Below the pieces are notes generated by a model. It did no database searches, had not been told where the DNA came from, and saw nothing but the letters and a program-made list of their open reading frames with translations. From assembly GCA_963920765.1 (NCBI GenBank), contig OY987251.1, forward strand, positions 10,543,219 through 10,607,218: 64,000 bases of DNA. Reading direction: 5' to 3'. A program made the position numbers and the translations under genes. Origin of the DNA: Ulota crispa. Lineage: Eukaryota > Streptophyta > Bryopsida > Orthotrichales > Orthotrichaceae. Below are positions 25,509 to 37,344 of the stretch, piece after piece; position 1 is the first letter of the stretch, and each line of letters begins with the position of its first letter.

Positions 25509-26144
25509 GTGAGTATTTGAATCTCTACTCTCTCCCTTTCTTTTCGATGGTGAATGTTTGCATTGTTTTGTATAGAACTCTTTTGTTGGGGCTCTCGTAG
25601 AGATTTTCCGATGGTTGGAGGATAAAATACTCGGATTCCTGACTCCAGTAAGCATTTTGCTTTGATCATTTTTAGTTATGAATTGTGTGAGGTCGAGGTA
25701 TTGAGCGTTGATTTCAAGGACTTTCACGCACTTCTTTTTCAACTGTAGTCTTCTATCTCCTTCAGAATATCATTATAATTGATGTATTAGAGCCCGTTGG
25801 AGATTTAATGAAATGTATGGCTAATTTGTACAATAGAGTATCCGATTCTTTTTAGGGTTTAACTGTTTCCAGGTCGGATGATATTGAAAATATCTGCAGA
25901 GGAGTAAGTACCTCAATCCTGGATTGGGATTCCTCATCGATAATCTTCATAATCGGAGTGATTAGGATTTTTAACAATTCTAGTAGTTAGTTCTATCTCA
26001 CAAGGCTGTTCTGCTTAGGGTTTCAAGAAAAGGCGGTTTTCCTTAGGAGGTGATATCCCATTGTTTCTTTGGTTCTTGTATGTAAACCCTAAGATCCTCT
26101 GTATTTCAAAATAGATGTTATGATTATACAATGGCTCTTATATA

Positions 26145-26736
26145 CTCCCTCTGGCCCATTATAAAGCTCCAAAAAACTTTTCTATGAGGGATTAATTGTA
26201 TTTTGAGTCATTATACTAGGGACAACTAGGGACAAATGCATTCTAGAATCAATATACCACCTACCAAATATTTGCAAAATCTCAAGTTTTTATGTTGCCG
26301 TTTAGACACTCAAATTCCATGCGAAAAGTACCATATTTGTGCATAGTTTGTGAAGGCTGTTGGCTCCTCATCATTTTAGTCTTTGTACTAATGAGACATG
26401 AGTTCTAGAATCAATATACCATCTACCAAATGTGTGCAAAATCTCTAGCTTTGATGTTGTCGTTTGGGCACCCAAATTCCATGCAGAATGTACCATATTT
26501 GTACGTGTTGCTAGCTCCTCATTATTGATGATTTAAAGATTAGTAGCAACAATGATACCTCATTTGGACAAGGCCAAACTTGTTAGGAGAGGAATGCTCT
26601 TTAATTGATTAACTTGCCCCCATGAGATCATTAGATATGACAAACGCTTTCTCAGCAATTGAAATTAGCAAAAAGGAACTTTTTAGTGGGACAAGAACTA
26701 TGCCTAATTTGGAGCTTAATATTGGGACAGAGGGAT
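26145..26736. mobile_element. Stowaway-type MITE (Tc1/mariner-like), copy 1
   Basis: The left end is TA|CTCCCTCTGGCCC and the right end gggacagagggat|TA, flanked by TA on both sides. CTCCCTCYGTCCC is the classic plant Stowaway terminus. The interior is related, inverted, to the copy at 57934-58514 (tagcatctaccaaat-like and agctcctcat phrases). It sits inside the inferred 5' UTR intron of the acidic-protein gene. Confidence 0.85.
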
Positions 26737-27120
26737 TACTACAGTTAGGCCTCGGCTTTCTCTATGTTTTTTTTTTGAAATAGAGATATTAACAGTAGTG
26801 TTAAATCGACTATAATTTTCTAACAGTTGATATCGTGGCAGTATAATCAAAATATGGCTTCTGGGGATGGAATTTATGGCGTCAAAATTGTAGAGTATCC
26901 TGCACACTTGCCACGCTGTTGTTGACTGTAGCACACTTCAAACTGATGGCATAGTGAAAGAGCTTAAACCCTAGGTGGAGAGATAAAACATGCTTGAGTT
27001 CTGTTTTTGTCCTAATATTCCTGGTATAAAATTCTCCGGTATTGTTCCGTTGAGTGCATGGCGATGGCTTAGAAACTTGGATCCCTCGCCTGTCTGTGCA
27101 GAGTGAATGATTTTTAAACT

Positions 27121-27640
27121 GGCTAAATTTTGCAGGAGTGCTACCAAAAAATTTATGCAGCTGAAAAAAACTTGTGAACTTGAAAATTTTAGCTTTTTAT
27201 GCAGTGTTTGTAGCCATTTGACCTAAAAGTGAATTTTGCAAGATTGCTACCAAAAAAACTATGCAGCTGAAAACACTTGTGAATTTGAATTTTTTTAGCT
27301 TTTAGCAGTGTTTTTAGCCATTTGACCTAGAAGTAAATTTTGCAGGATTGCTATCAAAAAAATTATGCAGCTAAAAAAACTTGTGAATTTGAATTTTTTA
27401 AGCTTTTAGCAGTGTTTGTAGCCATCTGACCTAAAAGTGAATTTTGCAGGATTACTACCAATATTTTTATGAAACTTGTGAACTCCAAAATTTTAGCTTT
27501 TTAGCAGTGTTGTAGCCATTTGACTTTAAAAGTGAATTTTGCAGGATTGCTACCCTAAAATTTATGCAGCTGAAAAACCTATCTTGTGAACTTGAAAAGT
27601 TTAGCTTTTTAGCAGAGTTTTTTAGCCAAATCATATTTGG
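27121..27640. repeat. Five tandem units of about 105 bp, each with an acceptor-like motif
   Basis: Each unit has ttttgca[ga]gattgctaccaaaaaa, ttatgcagct, acttgtgaa, ttttagctttt and gtagccatttgacct. Copies begin near 27126, 27232, 27332, 27438 and 27536. Each contains TTTTGCAG, which resembles a splice acceptor, and the array ends just before the real acceptor ggtgcag at 27654. Confidence 0.85.
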
Positions 27641-27682
27641 GGATCTCTGGTGCAGACTGGAGCTGTGACTGGAATCTCCTCC

Positions 27683-29408
27683 ATGGAGGCTCATTCTGGA
27701 GGGACATCCGAGGTGTCAGCAACAATCAACCTCGGGGCTGCAGAGCACCAGCAGGTGGTGGTGGTCCCAAGGGAAGGGCTTCTTTCCACCACTCTTGTTG
27801 ATTTGAAGCAGAAGTGCATGCAAGTCTTGGGAGCGCACTTGCAGCGGCACTCTGGTGTCTCTCTGGAGGAGGAGCCTGACTTGGACGTGCTGGAGGAAAG
27901 CTTGGATGAGGAGGAAGACGATGATAACGATGGAGGAGGAGATTCTATGAAGAAAAAGCCTGTTGAAGGTGCGGCTCCACCACCTAAGAAAAAAAGTACA
28001 CCAAAAACACCACCTTTATTCTCTCACTCTCTCACATACCTTTGCTCTACGTCTTCCTTCATGTGTTTTTGCATAAAATATGTTGGCTATGGCGTTTCTT
28101 AGGGGCGGTTCACACTAACTTATGTCTCATGTCCCAAGTCCCACTGAAATGATTGGTGTAGAGTCTAAAGTTAAGACTTTGCGCTTCACACTATGTCCCA
28201 CATCCCCAGTTCTCATTGAAATCTGAGAATCTGATTGGTGTAGAGCCAAAAGTTGAGACTCGGAGTTTCACAGTACTCAATTTTGCCCTTAATAACTTAA
28301 CTGAGTTGGGATTTGGCGTTGAGGTGGGACTTGCAGGGAAGGAATGTGGGATGTACTGTAGTGTGATACACCCCCTTAATGTGGCATGTTACACTTGAAA
28401 TGATATTTTAAGTATGGCTTGAAAATATGCTAATTATGTTATTCATTCTTTTTAGTGTGTTGGTTATGTTGTTCATTCGTTTTAGTGTTGGTCTCAAAAA
28501 ACGAAAATTCGTTGGGCTACGTTGTGTACTTTGGTTTTGACTTTGGAACCCACCATTGCTTTTTGAAAGTGAAGGAGAAGCTTATGAGTGAATAGTTAGT
28601 CAATCAACATATTGTCAATACTGCCTTTTTAGTAGATGGCTATTCTTATCTTATCCATTTAAAAATATTCCAATTACATGATGTTTGAATTAGTGTTAGA
28701 CCCACAAAGTCTCGTATCATATATTAAGTTGAATAAAGAATGTCATGCTTTAAGAGGTCCTAGAATCTAGGAAAGGAAACTCAGTATGATGATAGAGTTT
28801 TGCCTTATAGGCTCGGTGCCTTACGATCCTTGTAAATGAAGTCCTCGATTCTATGAGTAGGCTGCTCTTTGAAAAACCCTTACAAGTCTCAAACCCTATG
28901 GAGTCGGTTACAGTTGAACATGTGTTAAATCTAGAATAATTGCTAAGCTCTGCAACCTATCACTCTGAAGGTCTAATAAAAGAATCTATAAACTTTATGA
29001 AATTTCTTGATATTTTATACTACATAAATACTTACTGATTTTATAGTTATTTTCATCAATAATTACTGTAATAAACTATAATTAAAGGGCTTGGCAACAA
29101 ATTTGAAGCTGTGGAACAAACTAGCTGAGTCATGTGGAATCCTAGTATTTAGTGAGTTGCATGTGTTTCCAAATGGTCAAGCAATGAGGTCACTTTCCAG
29201 GGTAAGGCAACCTAATTGTCAAGGCAACCTAAATGCACCATTTTTAATGTGGGGTAATCTTTGCTTCAGAGAGCACTTTGTTGCCTTTGAAATCCTACAG
29301 AGACGCCAGGTTTGCATGCCTGGGGTCTCTATGGTACTTTTGACTTGAAACTGTTCTCACTTGTTTGTCAAACTTTGTTTCTACGCAGGTAAAGTGAACA
29401 AGAAATGA
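27683..29408 (+). CDS. Small acidic protein with Lys-rich tail, unknown function
   Basis: Coding exons 27683-27995 and 29389-29408 join in phase (AAA A|GTACAC; ctacgcag|GTAAAG) to give 110 residues ending in KKKSKVNKK. The first half is neutral (GLLSTTLVDLKQKC, then QVLGAHLQRHSGV, predicted helical). A Glu/Asp-rich block follows (about residues 69-89, EEESLDEEEDDD-like), then a Pro/Lys-rich tail that could be a nuclear localisation signal. I do not recognise the family. The ATG at 27683 (cctccATGG) follows a likely intron acceptor; an upstream in-frame Met at 27650 lies in that intron. If the intron is not spliced, the frame continues into a short hydrophobic tail and stops at 28102. Confidence 0.6.
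28102..28375. mobile_element. Tourist-like (PIF/Harbinger) MITE in the intron
   Basis: The left end is TTA|GGGGCGGTTCACACTA and the right end tagtgtgatacaCCCCC|TTA. The target duplication is TTA on both sides, and the terminus resembles GGGG-type Tourist ends. The element is 274 bp. Inside, a segment of about 90 bp (tgattggtgtagag...aagttgagact) is present twice in tandem. Confidence 0.75.
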
Positions 29409-31247
29409 AGGGGTCTGCGAAAAGATGCCACTCCAGTATCAACCATCTCTGTGAGGATACCAGAAGGATTGGAAAAGCTGAAGTTCTAGAAGGTGCTCAG
29501 AGAGGTCAAAACAGAAAACATGGCCATTGTAAACAGCAGATATGTGACCCAAGCCTATGATAGAAAAATGGAGTATATATCTTGAGCAAACCTTGATTTG
29601 TAGACTTCTATAGTTAATTTTATTGGTTTCTGGATACTCGCGGTGTTCCTATCCATTTGGTGTGCAAGGGACCTTTCCATCCACTGGTTGATGATGTTAT
29701 GTATAGACAATTTTGATAGTTTTTACAAATGGAAGCTATTTTATTACAGCAAGAGCTTTACCGGCATGAGAGAGTTTTGTATGGTATGTTTCTGATTGAA
29801 TCCAGGTATATTTGTAGCATCTCCTTGTTTGTAACGAAGTTCAATTTGTACGTTTTTTTATTTGGTTGCCGTATATTTTAGACCATTGAATTGCATTTTC
29901 TGAACGTAGCATTGTAGCTGATCACTTAGTTTTGAAGGACCAACTTCCATGGTGCATTGGAATCGGAGAATTGTGGAAATGACAAAGAAGCTATGGAGCC
30001 ATGTATGAAAGTGTGCTAGAAAACAACAATCTTGAATTTAGGATGTTGGAATTGGTGATTTGGCAAGTTTCTGGCAAGAAGTAAGAAATTTTGGGATCTA
30101 AGTTCTCCAAAGTTAGAAAATGCTTATCACTATTGTTGATTTTGATGCAACATGGAACTATGCCTTGGTTCTTGATGTACTTTTGGCTATTATTGTGTTG
30201 TATCATTGGTTAAGTTGGTTTAGCACTTGCTCTTATGATTTTCTTGTAATAGAATTTAGATACTTGTTAAGTAAGATTGATGTCCTTGGAAGACAAACCA
30301 CTCACTAAAAACATCATACTCTTTGACGTGAATGTCTGATGAATGTTTTGAGTTCTTTTTTATTTGTATCTATGGTGGAGGAGTCATCAACTTTTAACAT
30401 TATTACGACTAACTCCTACTAAATTTTTGTTGTTAATGTGCAAAATTTGTGATAATTTGTGACTAAAGTTGTTTATTGTTTGGATCAATGTCCAAGAAGA
30501 GTTGGCATTTAGTGTATTGTCAATTTTTTCAAGTTACCAAAAAAATTGGTTGAATTTGAAACCATTGACTAAAAATTAGTCAAATTTTACAAAATAAACT
30601 AATCATACTAAGTTACATTATAAATATGTGTAATCTAATGAAAAACTGGCTAAAAGTGGGAAATGCTAGATTTTAGTTGGTGATGTTGCTATTGCATGAT
30701 TACAGCCTTTGCTACATGCAATGAATCCTTGTCCTCGCAAGAACAAAGCCTTTATCATCCTAGGACATTGCTAACTTTAGCAATTAGAGGTAGTAATAAT
30801 ACCTTCTTCATCCCATTCTCAATCTTCAGAGATTGGGGGTGGTGACAATTATGGGTAGTCACACCTTCTCCAGCCTATTCTCAATCTTTACAAAATGCTT
30901 GTGTGGTAGCACAAGCATGTTTGGCCGGAGATTAGTTTTTTTCTTCTTGGTTGCAGGTGGAGAATGGGCCAAAGAAGTCGTTGCGTGCAAATTTTTTACC
31001 TTGTGCCATCTCATTTTTGCTGCTCCTCATTAGTAATCTACTCTTGCAATTGTTCCTTGCAGTAATTCCTTGCGGTTGGTAAACCATTCTCCATTCTCCA
31101 TTCTCCACCACCACCAACAAAAAGAGTGTCACACCTTCATGGAGAAGTTCTCCAATTGGCTCCTATTTTCACTCAACCAATTCTCAATCTCCATGGAGCT
31201 TTCAATCTCAAAGAAGTTGGGACTACCCCCTACCCCTAATCTTCCCT
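29409..31247. other. 3' UTR region and intergenic sequence
   Basis: The first few hundred bases after the TGA at 29408 probably include the 3' UTR of the acidic-protein gene. No further coding segment was recognised. Confidence 0.4.
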
Positions 31248-31730
31248 TTAACCTTGAACCCCTCAACTCCCAAGGGGCTCAAATTGCACCCCTCTAAGTT
31301 TTATTCAGGGATGCCCAAAGTTTCTTCAATATTTTTTTAGCGGATATTGTTATATTTAAATTCTCATTGAAGTCTAGTTTTAGCATCAAGAGCCTGATTT
31401 TGAAAATGAATTAACATGATTTGTCTATTCAAGATTTTGTGCAAGGGTGTCCATTGCAAATCTTCACTTTCTAGTGTTGAAAGCTCTTGGAAATGAGCCT
31501 CAAGTACACTAGAGCTTGGAGAAAAAAGCAAATTAAAATTTCATTTAAAAAAATTGTAGAATAGATTTTGAGAAGCCATAAATTGATTGGAGTTATGCAT
31601 GTTACTTTACATACTCGTATTTTTTTTGGTACCCCCAATTTTAGGTTTGAGATGCAAAAAGAGGATTGAAAGACTTCAAATCACTTTTACAGTTCTAACA
31701 CCCTCTTGATCAAATGTCATTACAAGGGAT
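31248..31730. mobile_element. Decayed inverted copy of TTAA-element member 5
   Basis: TTAACCTTGAACCCCTCAACTCCC stands at the left. The interior (attcaagattttgtgcaagg, then gtgtccattgcaaatcttcac) is the reverse complement of sequence at 48955-49020. The right terminus could not be located. Confidence 0.5.
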
Positions 31731-32723
31731 GTGGACCCAAGAAAGGGTTGTGAGCATTGTTTTATTTAGGCGATAAAAAGCACAAAAGCACCAAATTTTA
31801 AGGGCCTACAACAGACCCTATGGAAAAAATCCCAACAAATCCCCTTGAAATTGCTAGATGTAATTTTCTAGGTGGCCCTTGCCGGCCATGTTGTCAATGG
31901 CGACAGGTTGGGCAGAGGGTCTTGTCACTAGGTAGCCCCCTTGTTCTGTAATGATGTCGCCTTCTTTGCGCTTGGGCTTTTTTATAATAGCGCCAGAGAT
32001 AAGATACGCGTCTTCTTCTTCTTTGTTCTTGGCGCCAGATCTGCCGCTGTCATTTCATTGTGGCGCTTGTGTTTTCTGTTATATTTCTTCATCCCTCAAG
32101 TTTGGAAGCCTGATTTGCTTTCTTCATTATTGCAATGTTGCCCAAATCGTGACAACAGGTTTTTTGTTGGCGCCTGATCAGGTTTTGTGAAGCTCTAAAA
32201 TTTTGAATTCTACATGCTATGATCTACTCTGCACTTTGCAATTTAGTTAGGTGAGCAAGTAACTAAAGGTTTTATGGTATAGGGAGATTAATCAGTGATT
32301 TTTGGATGTCTATGAATTTGCTAACGTGTCCTCATGGATGGATCATGGTGGTTGGAGAATGGGGAGAGGTAGGCACTTGAATTGGCACCAGCAAGCATTT
32401 CCAAATTTGAACACAGAATTTTGAAGGTACGTGTTTCATGAAACCACTTTGTTTTCCTCAATTTTGTTTTGTTGCTTTTTGTGTTACACAATTTCGTTCA
32501 ATTCGTCATTTGTCACTTAGGCGTGCTAAAGTTCACCGTCTTTGATTCCACGGTGTATGCATTGTTCTCAGCAAAATTGTTTATCTATTCAAGGCGGGTC
32601 AAGATTTACGGGTGCAATTAGGGATTCCAAATTGCCATTCCCCTCATAGAGCTCAGGTGGATCATTGTTTTAGTGGAATTGGGTTCATTTCTCCATCGCT
32701 TCATCACGCTCTAATTTTTTGGC

Positions 32724-33050
32724 ATGGCGGATGCACCTGGGGGAGAGGCTCATAGAGTTGCACCTCAAACACCGTTAGAGAAGAAGGCTACAGCTTTAGC
32801 AGCTGACTTGCTTCTTCAAAATTAGAGGAAGGAAATGCATGAAAAAAGTAGGCAAGAGGCAACCAAGAAGAAGCGCAAGCAAGTTTGCTGCACTTCGAAG
32901 GAGCAAGGCAAAAAAAGAGCCAAAGATCAAGTGATGCTTCGCAATTTTTTCACCACTTCCTGTAATTCAAAGAACCTTGGGCCGCTTGATCTCCACAACC
33001 TGCTGAAGAACAAGGGTCAATTGGCAAGTACTATAAATTCAAATCTTTGA
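32724..33050 (+). pseudogene. Broken Lys-rich open frame, origin unknown
   Basis: ATG 32724 opens MADAPGGEAHRVAPQTP, continues as LEKKATALAADLLLQN, and meets an in-frame TAG at 32823. The same frame stays open to 33050 with a Lys/Arg-rich stretch (KSRQEATKKKRKQ) and LGPLDLHNLLKNKGQ. An open frame on both sides of a single stop suggests a decayed coding sequence, perhaps the N-terminal part of a transposon protein, but I recognise no family. Confidence 0.3.
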
Positions 33051-33198
33051 ATTCTACAATAATCCTTCAATTCTATCTAATGTATTTGCAAATTTCATTA
33101 ACTTTTAGCCTTCAAAGGTTTTTGAAGTATGCTATACACCTCCAAATCATTTGAAAATTCCCCCACACATACCTAAGATGGTCTTCTACATGGAGCAA

Positions 33199-33747
33199 TT
33201 TACCCCTAAGCGCTCAACTGACCATTTTTTGGTCGCTGCTCGATTTTTGCAGGCTGCCTGAGATGAAAAAAAAAACTTTTGAAAAAAAATTAAAAAAAAT
33301 TAGATAGGAAATCAAGTCTAATTTCTAACCCAACTTGAATCATGTCAATCCAAGTTAAACTCTATCAAGGAGAATTTTTCAAAGACGAACACTTTAATAT
33401 TTGCTAGTGTTATAAAATTTACTATTTTGGGAAACTAATGATGTTCTCTCCTTTGAGAAGATTGCATTTTTGGAATTTATGATAGAATGTATGTTTTTAA
33501 CCAATCATACCAAATTTTAAAATCTATGAATAAAATTTGTAATTTTGGTGAATAGTAAATGGTAAATGCTTCTAAATTCTCTAAACAAAAATCCAAAACT
33601 TTTTTTGAATGTTTGACTATATGGATAATTACTAAATATCATGATTCTTGTTTTCTCTTTTGAAGCAAACTTCATCAAAGTTACATAAGTATTATTTTAT
33701 AATACATTTATGTTTTGCCCTTACCCCCTTGGGCGTTTAAGGATTAA
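33199..33747. mobile_element. TTAA-type element, degenerate
   Basis: The left end is TTTACCCCTAAGCGCTCAA and the right end, read on the other strand, TTAATCCTTAAACGCCCAA. These match at most positions over 19 bp. One flank has drifted from TTAA to TTTA. The interior is noncoding. Confidence 0.5.
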
Positions 33748-36106
33748 ACCTCAACTTTGGGTAGAGCAATTATTTTGTTATAGGAGTGGTCAAAAGGCTT
33801 CTAAAATTTTTGGGCATGAAGGAAAAAAAACTTTTTCTTCACTTCAAATGTCAATATTCCACTCCTCCATCTAAAATGAGCTATCTTTTTTGCACCTATA
33901 CCTCCCATTGTCTAAGGCAAGATTTTATGGTTAAATTTCCCCTAAAAACATTTTCCCTACCTTTCTACTCATTGTCCTAATAGTGATAGTTTTTGGTGAC
34001 TTTTACAAAAAAAGGGATTGGGCCTTTAGAGATTAAAAGTAGAGATTCAAATATTCAATTTTTTGGGAAAAGTTGGAATTGAAATTTAGCTTCAATGTTC
34101 CATCTAAATGTTCTCCATAATATGTTCTGATTATTTTTTGTGGAAGCTAAACTACATGCAGACTTGTTGCACACTAATAAGTGTGATGAATAGTGTTACT
34201 AAAAGCCTAGGACAAGCTAGAACAGTGGTAAACGGCCAAAAACTTGAGAATGAATTCAAGATCTTTTTATGAGCAATGAGAGACTTTATATTAAAATTTC
34301 ATCATCAAATAAAAACTAGATGTATTCATGAGTTAATTTCACTTTGAATGTCTCTCTTACAAGAATTAAAAATCATCATTTGTTGGGTTCTCTCTATTCA
34401 CAATGATTTTTGGTCAATATTGGAGTAAAAAAGATTCTTTTTACTAAATGTTAGTTATTTGGCAATTCCATTGCAAGCTCATTCATGAAATTGCGGTCAT
34501 GGATTTGAAATGGAAGTGTATAGTTTTAAAGTAACATCAACAAATACTATATCCTTGTAAGTGGTTGTTTCCCAATTTTGAACACGGAATTTGCCATTTT
34601 TGCATAGGTTTTTTGAGGGACTTTCAAAGCTATGAATTTTACTTATCTATATTCAAAAACAAATATCTTAGCATCTACTTGGAAATTTTGAAATTTATTG
34701 GCAGCATCATCTAAGTTAGAAACCTTCAAAGTTCTAGATCTTATGGTTACAAGCCTATTTTTGAATGATTAATATCTAAGGTAGAAGATTTGAAAATTGT
34801 TTAGGCATTTTGAACCGCCCATATAGGCTGCATTGATATGGAGAGGATGTAATTTTAAATTGCCCTTTTACAATCATTGAATGCATGAAAGAAAAGTTGT
34901 AAGAGTCAATCATTTTCCTTGATTTTCCAAATCTCTTCAAATGTTGCAAGTGAATGGTTTTTGGAAGGTTTAGAGACCTATGACACATGCCCTTTGAAAA
35001 TTCATAAGTAACTCAGAAATGCTTCAAAAAATCTGAAACAACTTGTGTTGCATTTCGCATCTATTTCTTTTTGTCTCAAAAATGAACAGAAAATCCTCCC
35101 ATCCATGGAAAACCATGAAAAAGAGGGATGAGCCCTTAGATGGGCAGTTTTTTAGCGTACTACCTTAAGTCATAGTCCTTTTATAAAGAAATTGCACGCA
35201 CTCGGTACTTTACCAAATCTAAAACTAATTACATATTTGAAAAGTTTAGAAAAAGGAGAAAATTTTATTAAAATTTGACGTAAATCTAATTAGGAGAAGT
35301 GTTAGAAAAAAAACATTTGAAAAAAAAATTGATTATAATTTAAATGCTTTTAAAATCACTACAAGTTTGTCAATGAAGTACCACTAATATATTCTCATTC
35401 TATTCTCAATCTATTCTCAATCTATTCTCAATGTACAATAGGCTTGCTTTAGTTGAGATAATTTTAAGTACTAAAGGGTGGTTAAAAGCCACAAAGATGT
35501 TGATGATGTTGGTAAAAGTTGATAAATATGGCATATTTATTTGTTCAAAATTACATTTGGCATAAATTAAAAGCACAAAATAAGAATAATCTAATTTTCA
35601 AATTCTAATATATTTTATCCCCTTAGTAGGCTTTTCAAATATGTAATCACTTTTTAATTTGATGAAAAATTAAATGTGTGAGAAGGATTTAAAATACAAC
35701 TTTGTGTCCAAGGCTCTAAATAAACAGAAGCAATTGTAGTCTTTCAATTTAAATGAGGTTTAAAAGACAAAAGTTAATCATCCTAATGATGAATGAAAAA
35801 TATAATTAAAATCTTATTTTGATTTAGATGGATAGTGTTTAATCTCTCAAAATTTAAATTACACGAAAATGCTTTCTAGCTATTTTAGCAAATAAATTGG
35901 CAAAAGTAAACTGAAATTTATTGTCACTAATTTTTCAGTAGAATATACATTTCATTTGCCAAAAATTGTTTCAAGATCTCTATTGACAAATTAAACGAGA
36001 AAAGTGAAAAACATTGTGGACTAATGAAATGTTGCAAATCAGTATGAAATCTGTTTAAAGCTATCGCCAAATGAATTTTTTGAGGCTCATGTCCAAACTG
36101 CTTCTT
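33748..36106. other. Repeat-rich intergenic sequence
   Basis: No gene seen. Positions 34990-35168 match the interspersed sequence at 22310 and 57720 and end in ctaccTTAA. A short 11-bp tandem repeat (attctcaatct) lies at about 35395-35440. Confidence 0.5.
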
Positions 36107-37344
36107 TGTGCACCGCTATCTTGATGGAAATGCCTCAATCATGTAGGTATACATTTATTACCTAGTTTTGTTTGGATTTCAATAAATAAAGAGTTGAGGT
36201 AAAAAAAGCGGCAAAAAATCACATCTTCTCCAACCAACCAAATACGCGATTTAGCAACTGAAGATAAGCTTTCAGCGCTTTTGTATACCTAAGAAGGTAT
36301 GTGGCCACCTTACAGTGGCATTTGTTTTATATTTTTTCTTTTTATTAAAAAATGTGAAAGAAAATGACGTAGACATATTTGGTGGAAATAATTTTGTAGA
36401 AATACTAAGATAGTTTGCCTTTAATCTAAAATTTGAGGTGGAATAACCTCAAGATAAGGATAAGAGTAAGTTATGGAGGTCCAATAGGTATATAGTCACC
36501 CATGTGAGAGGGGTATAAGCTAACCTATGTGCCCAAAGCATCTTAAGAAGCTTCTAAAACTTTTGGAGTATAATGGGAAGTTGAGGTTAGAGACCCAAAT
36601 GTGACAAAAACCATAACTTATGTTTTGTCGAGAATATTGAAGTGAGATTTATCAAACTTGTGTATCATTGTGTGGTGTTTTTGAAAAGTCTATGCTTGCT
36701 TGATTTGAAGTTAACATTAAAAAATTGTGTAAGTTTGAGTGGAGGAAGGTCTGCTGCCTCTGATGTGAAGGAGTGGAGATTTTTATCAGCCACAGAAACC
36801 AGACAGCTTGTTAGTTTACTATGAAATTTTTAGAAAGTGAAGATCATTATATAAGCTTTCTAGAAAGTTATTGAATTTGAGATTTTGAGCTTTGAAGAAG
36901 AAAATATAGAGGAGCAAAGGCTTGTAGATTGCATGTCTTTAGAGAAAGAAAAGCCTAAACTTTGAAGAGTCATAGCTTTTGATCAAGTTCATATTCTTTT
37001 TTGAAATTTTTAGGAGTGATAGCTTGTTAAATAAAATCTTCAATTTGCTATCATTCATGTTGTTTGAAGGATTATTAAAAGAGTTATATTGAGTTGAAGT
37101 TGGGAGGTAAATTGTCTTTTTGTAAGAGGGAAGCCGCAACTTTGATGAGCCATAACCTTTGGCTTGTTTAGAGTTTTCTTTTGAAATTTTTAGAGGTAAT
37201 AGCTTGTTGGATGGACTTTTCAAATTTTTATTACTCAAATCATTTGAAAGATATTGGAGGAAGTTATGATTTATAGAAGTTGAGAGGTTAGAGTCGCAGC
37301 TAAATATCCCGCGTATTTCCAAACATGCTCTTCTCTACCTGACA
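36107..37344. repeat. Long direct repeat, left copy
   Basis: Collinear with 41776-43622. Shared landmarks, in order: cttgatgga.atgcc; gataagctttcagcgcttttgta; gccaccttacagtg; ggtctgctgcctc; gaaaccagacagctt; tttttaggagtgata; and cccgcgtatt followed by ctcttctctacc. Both copies begin near TGTG and end near ACA, as LTRs often do, but I find no matching target duplication. This copy is about 1.24 kb. Confidence 0.75.

Noticed and set aside
25083..25742. Long 219-codon minus-strand frame
   Set aside because: Only its end (from the Met at 25223) is coding exon 1 of the twin-CX9C gene; the upstream part is promoter and has no protein-like features.
31941..32190. Two overlapping plus-strand frames of about 78 codons in a less AT-rich patch
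   Set aside because: Hydrophobic low-complexity translations in both frames, with no splice partners or motif.
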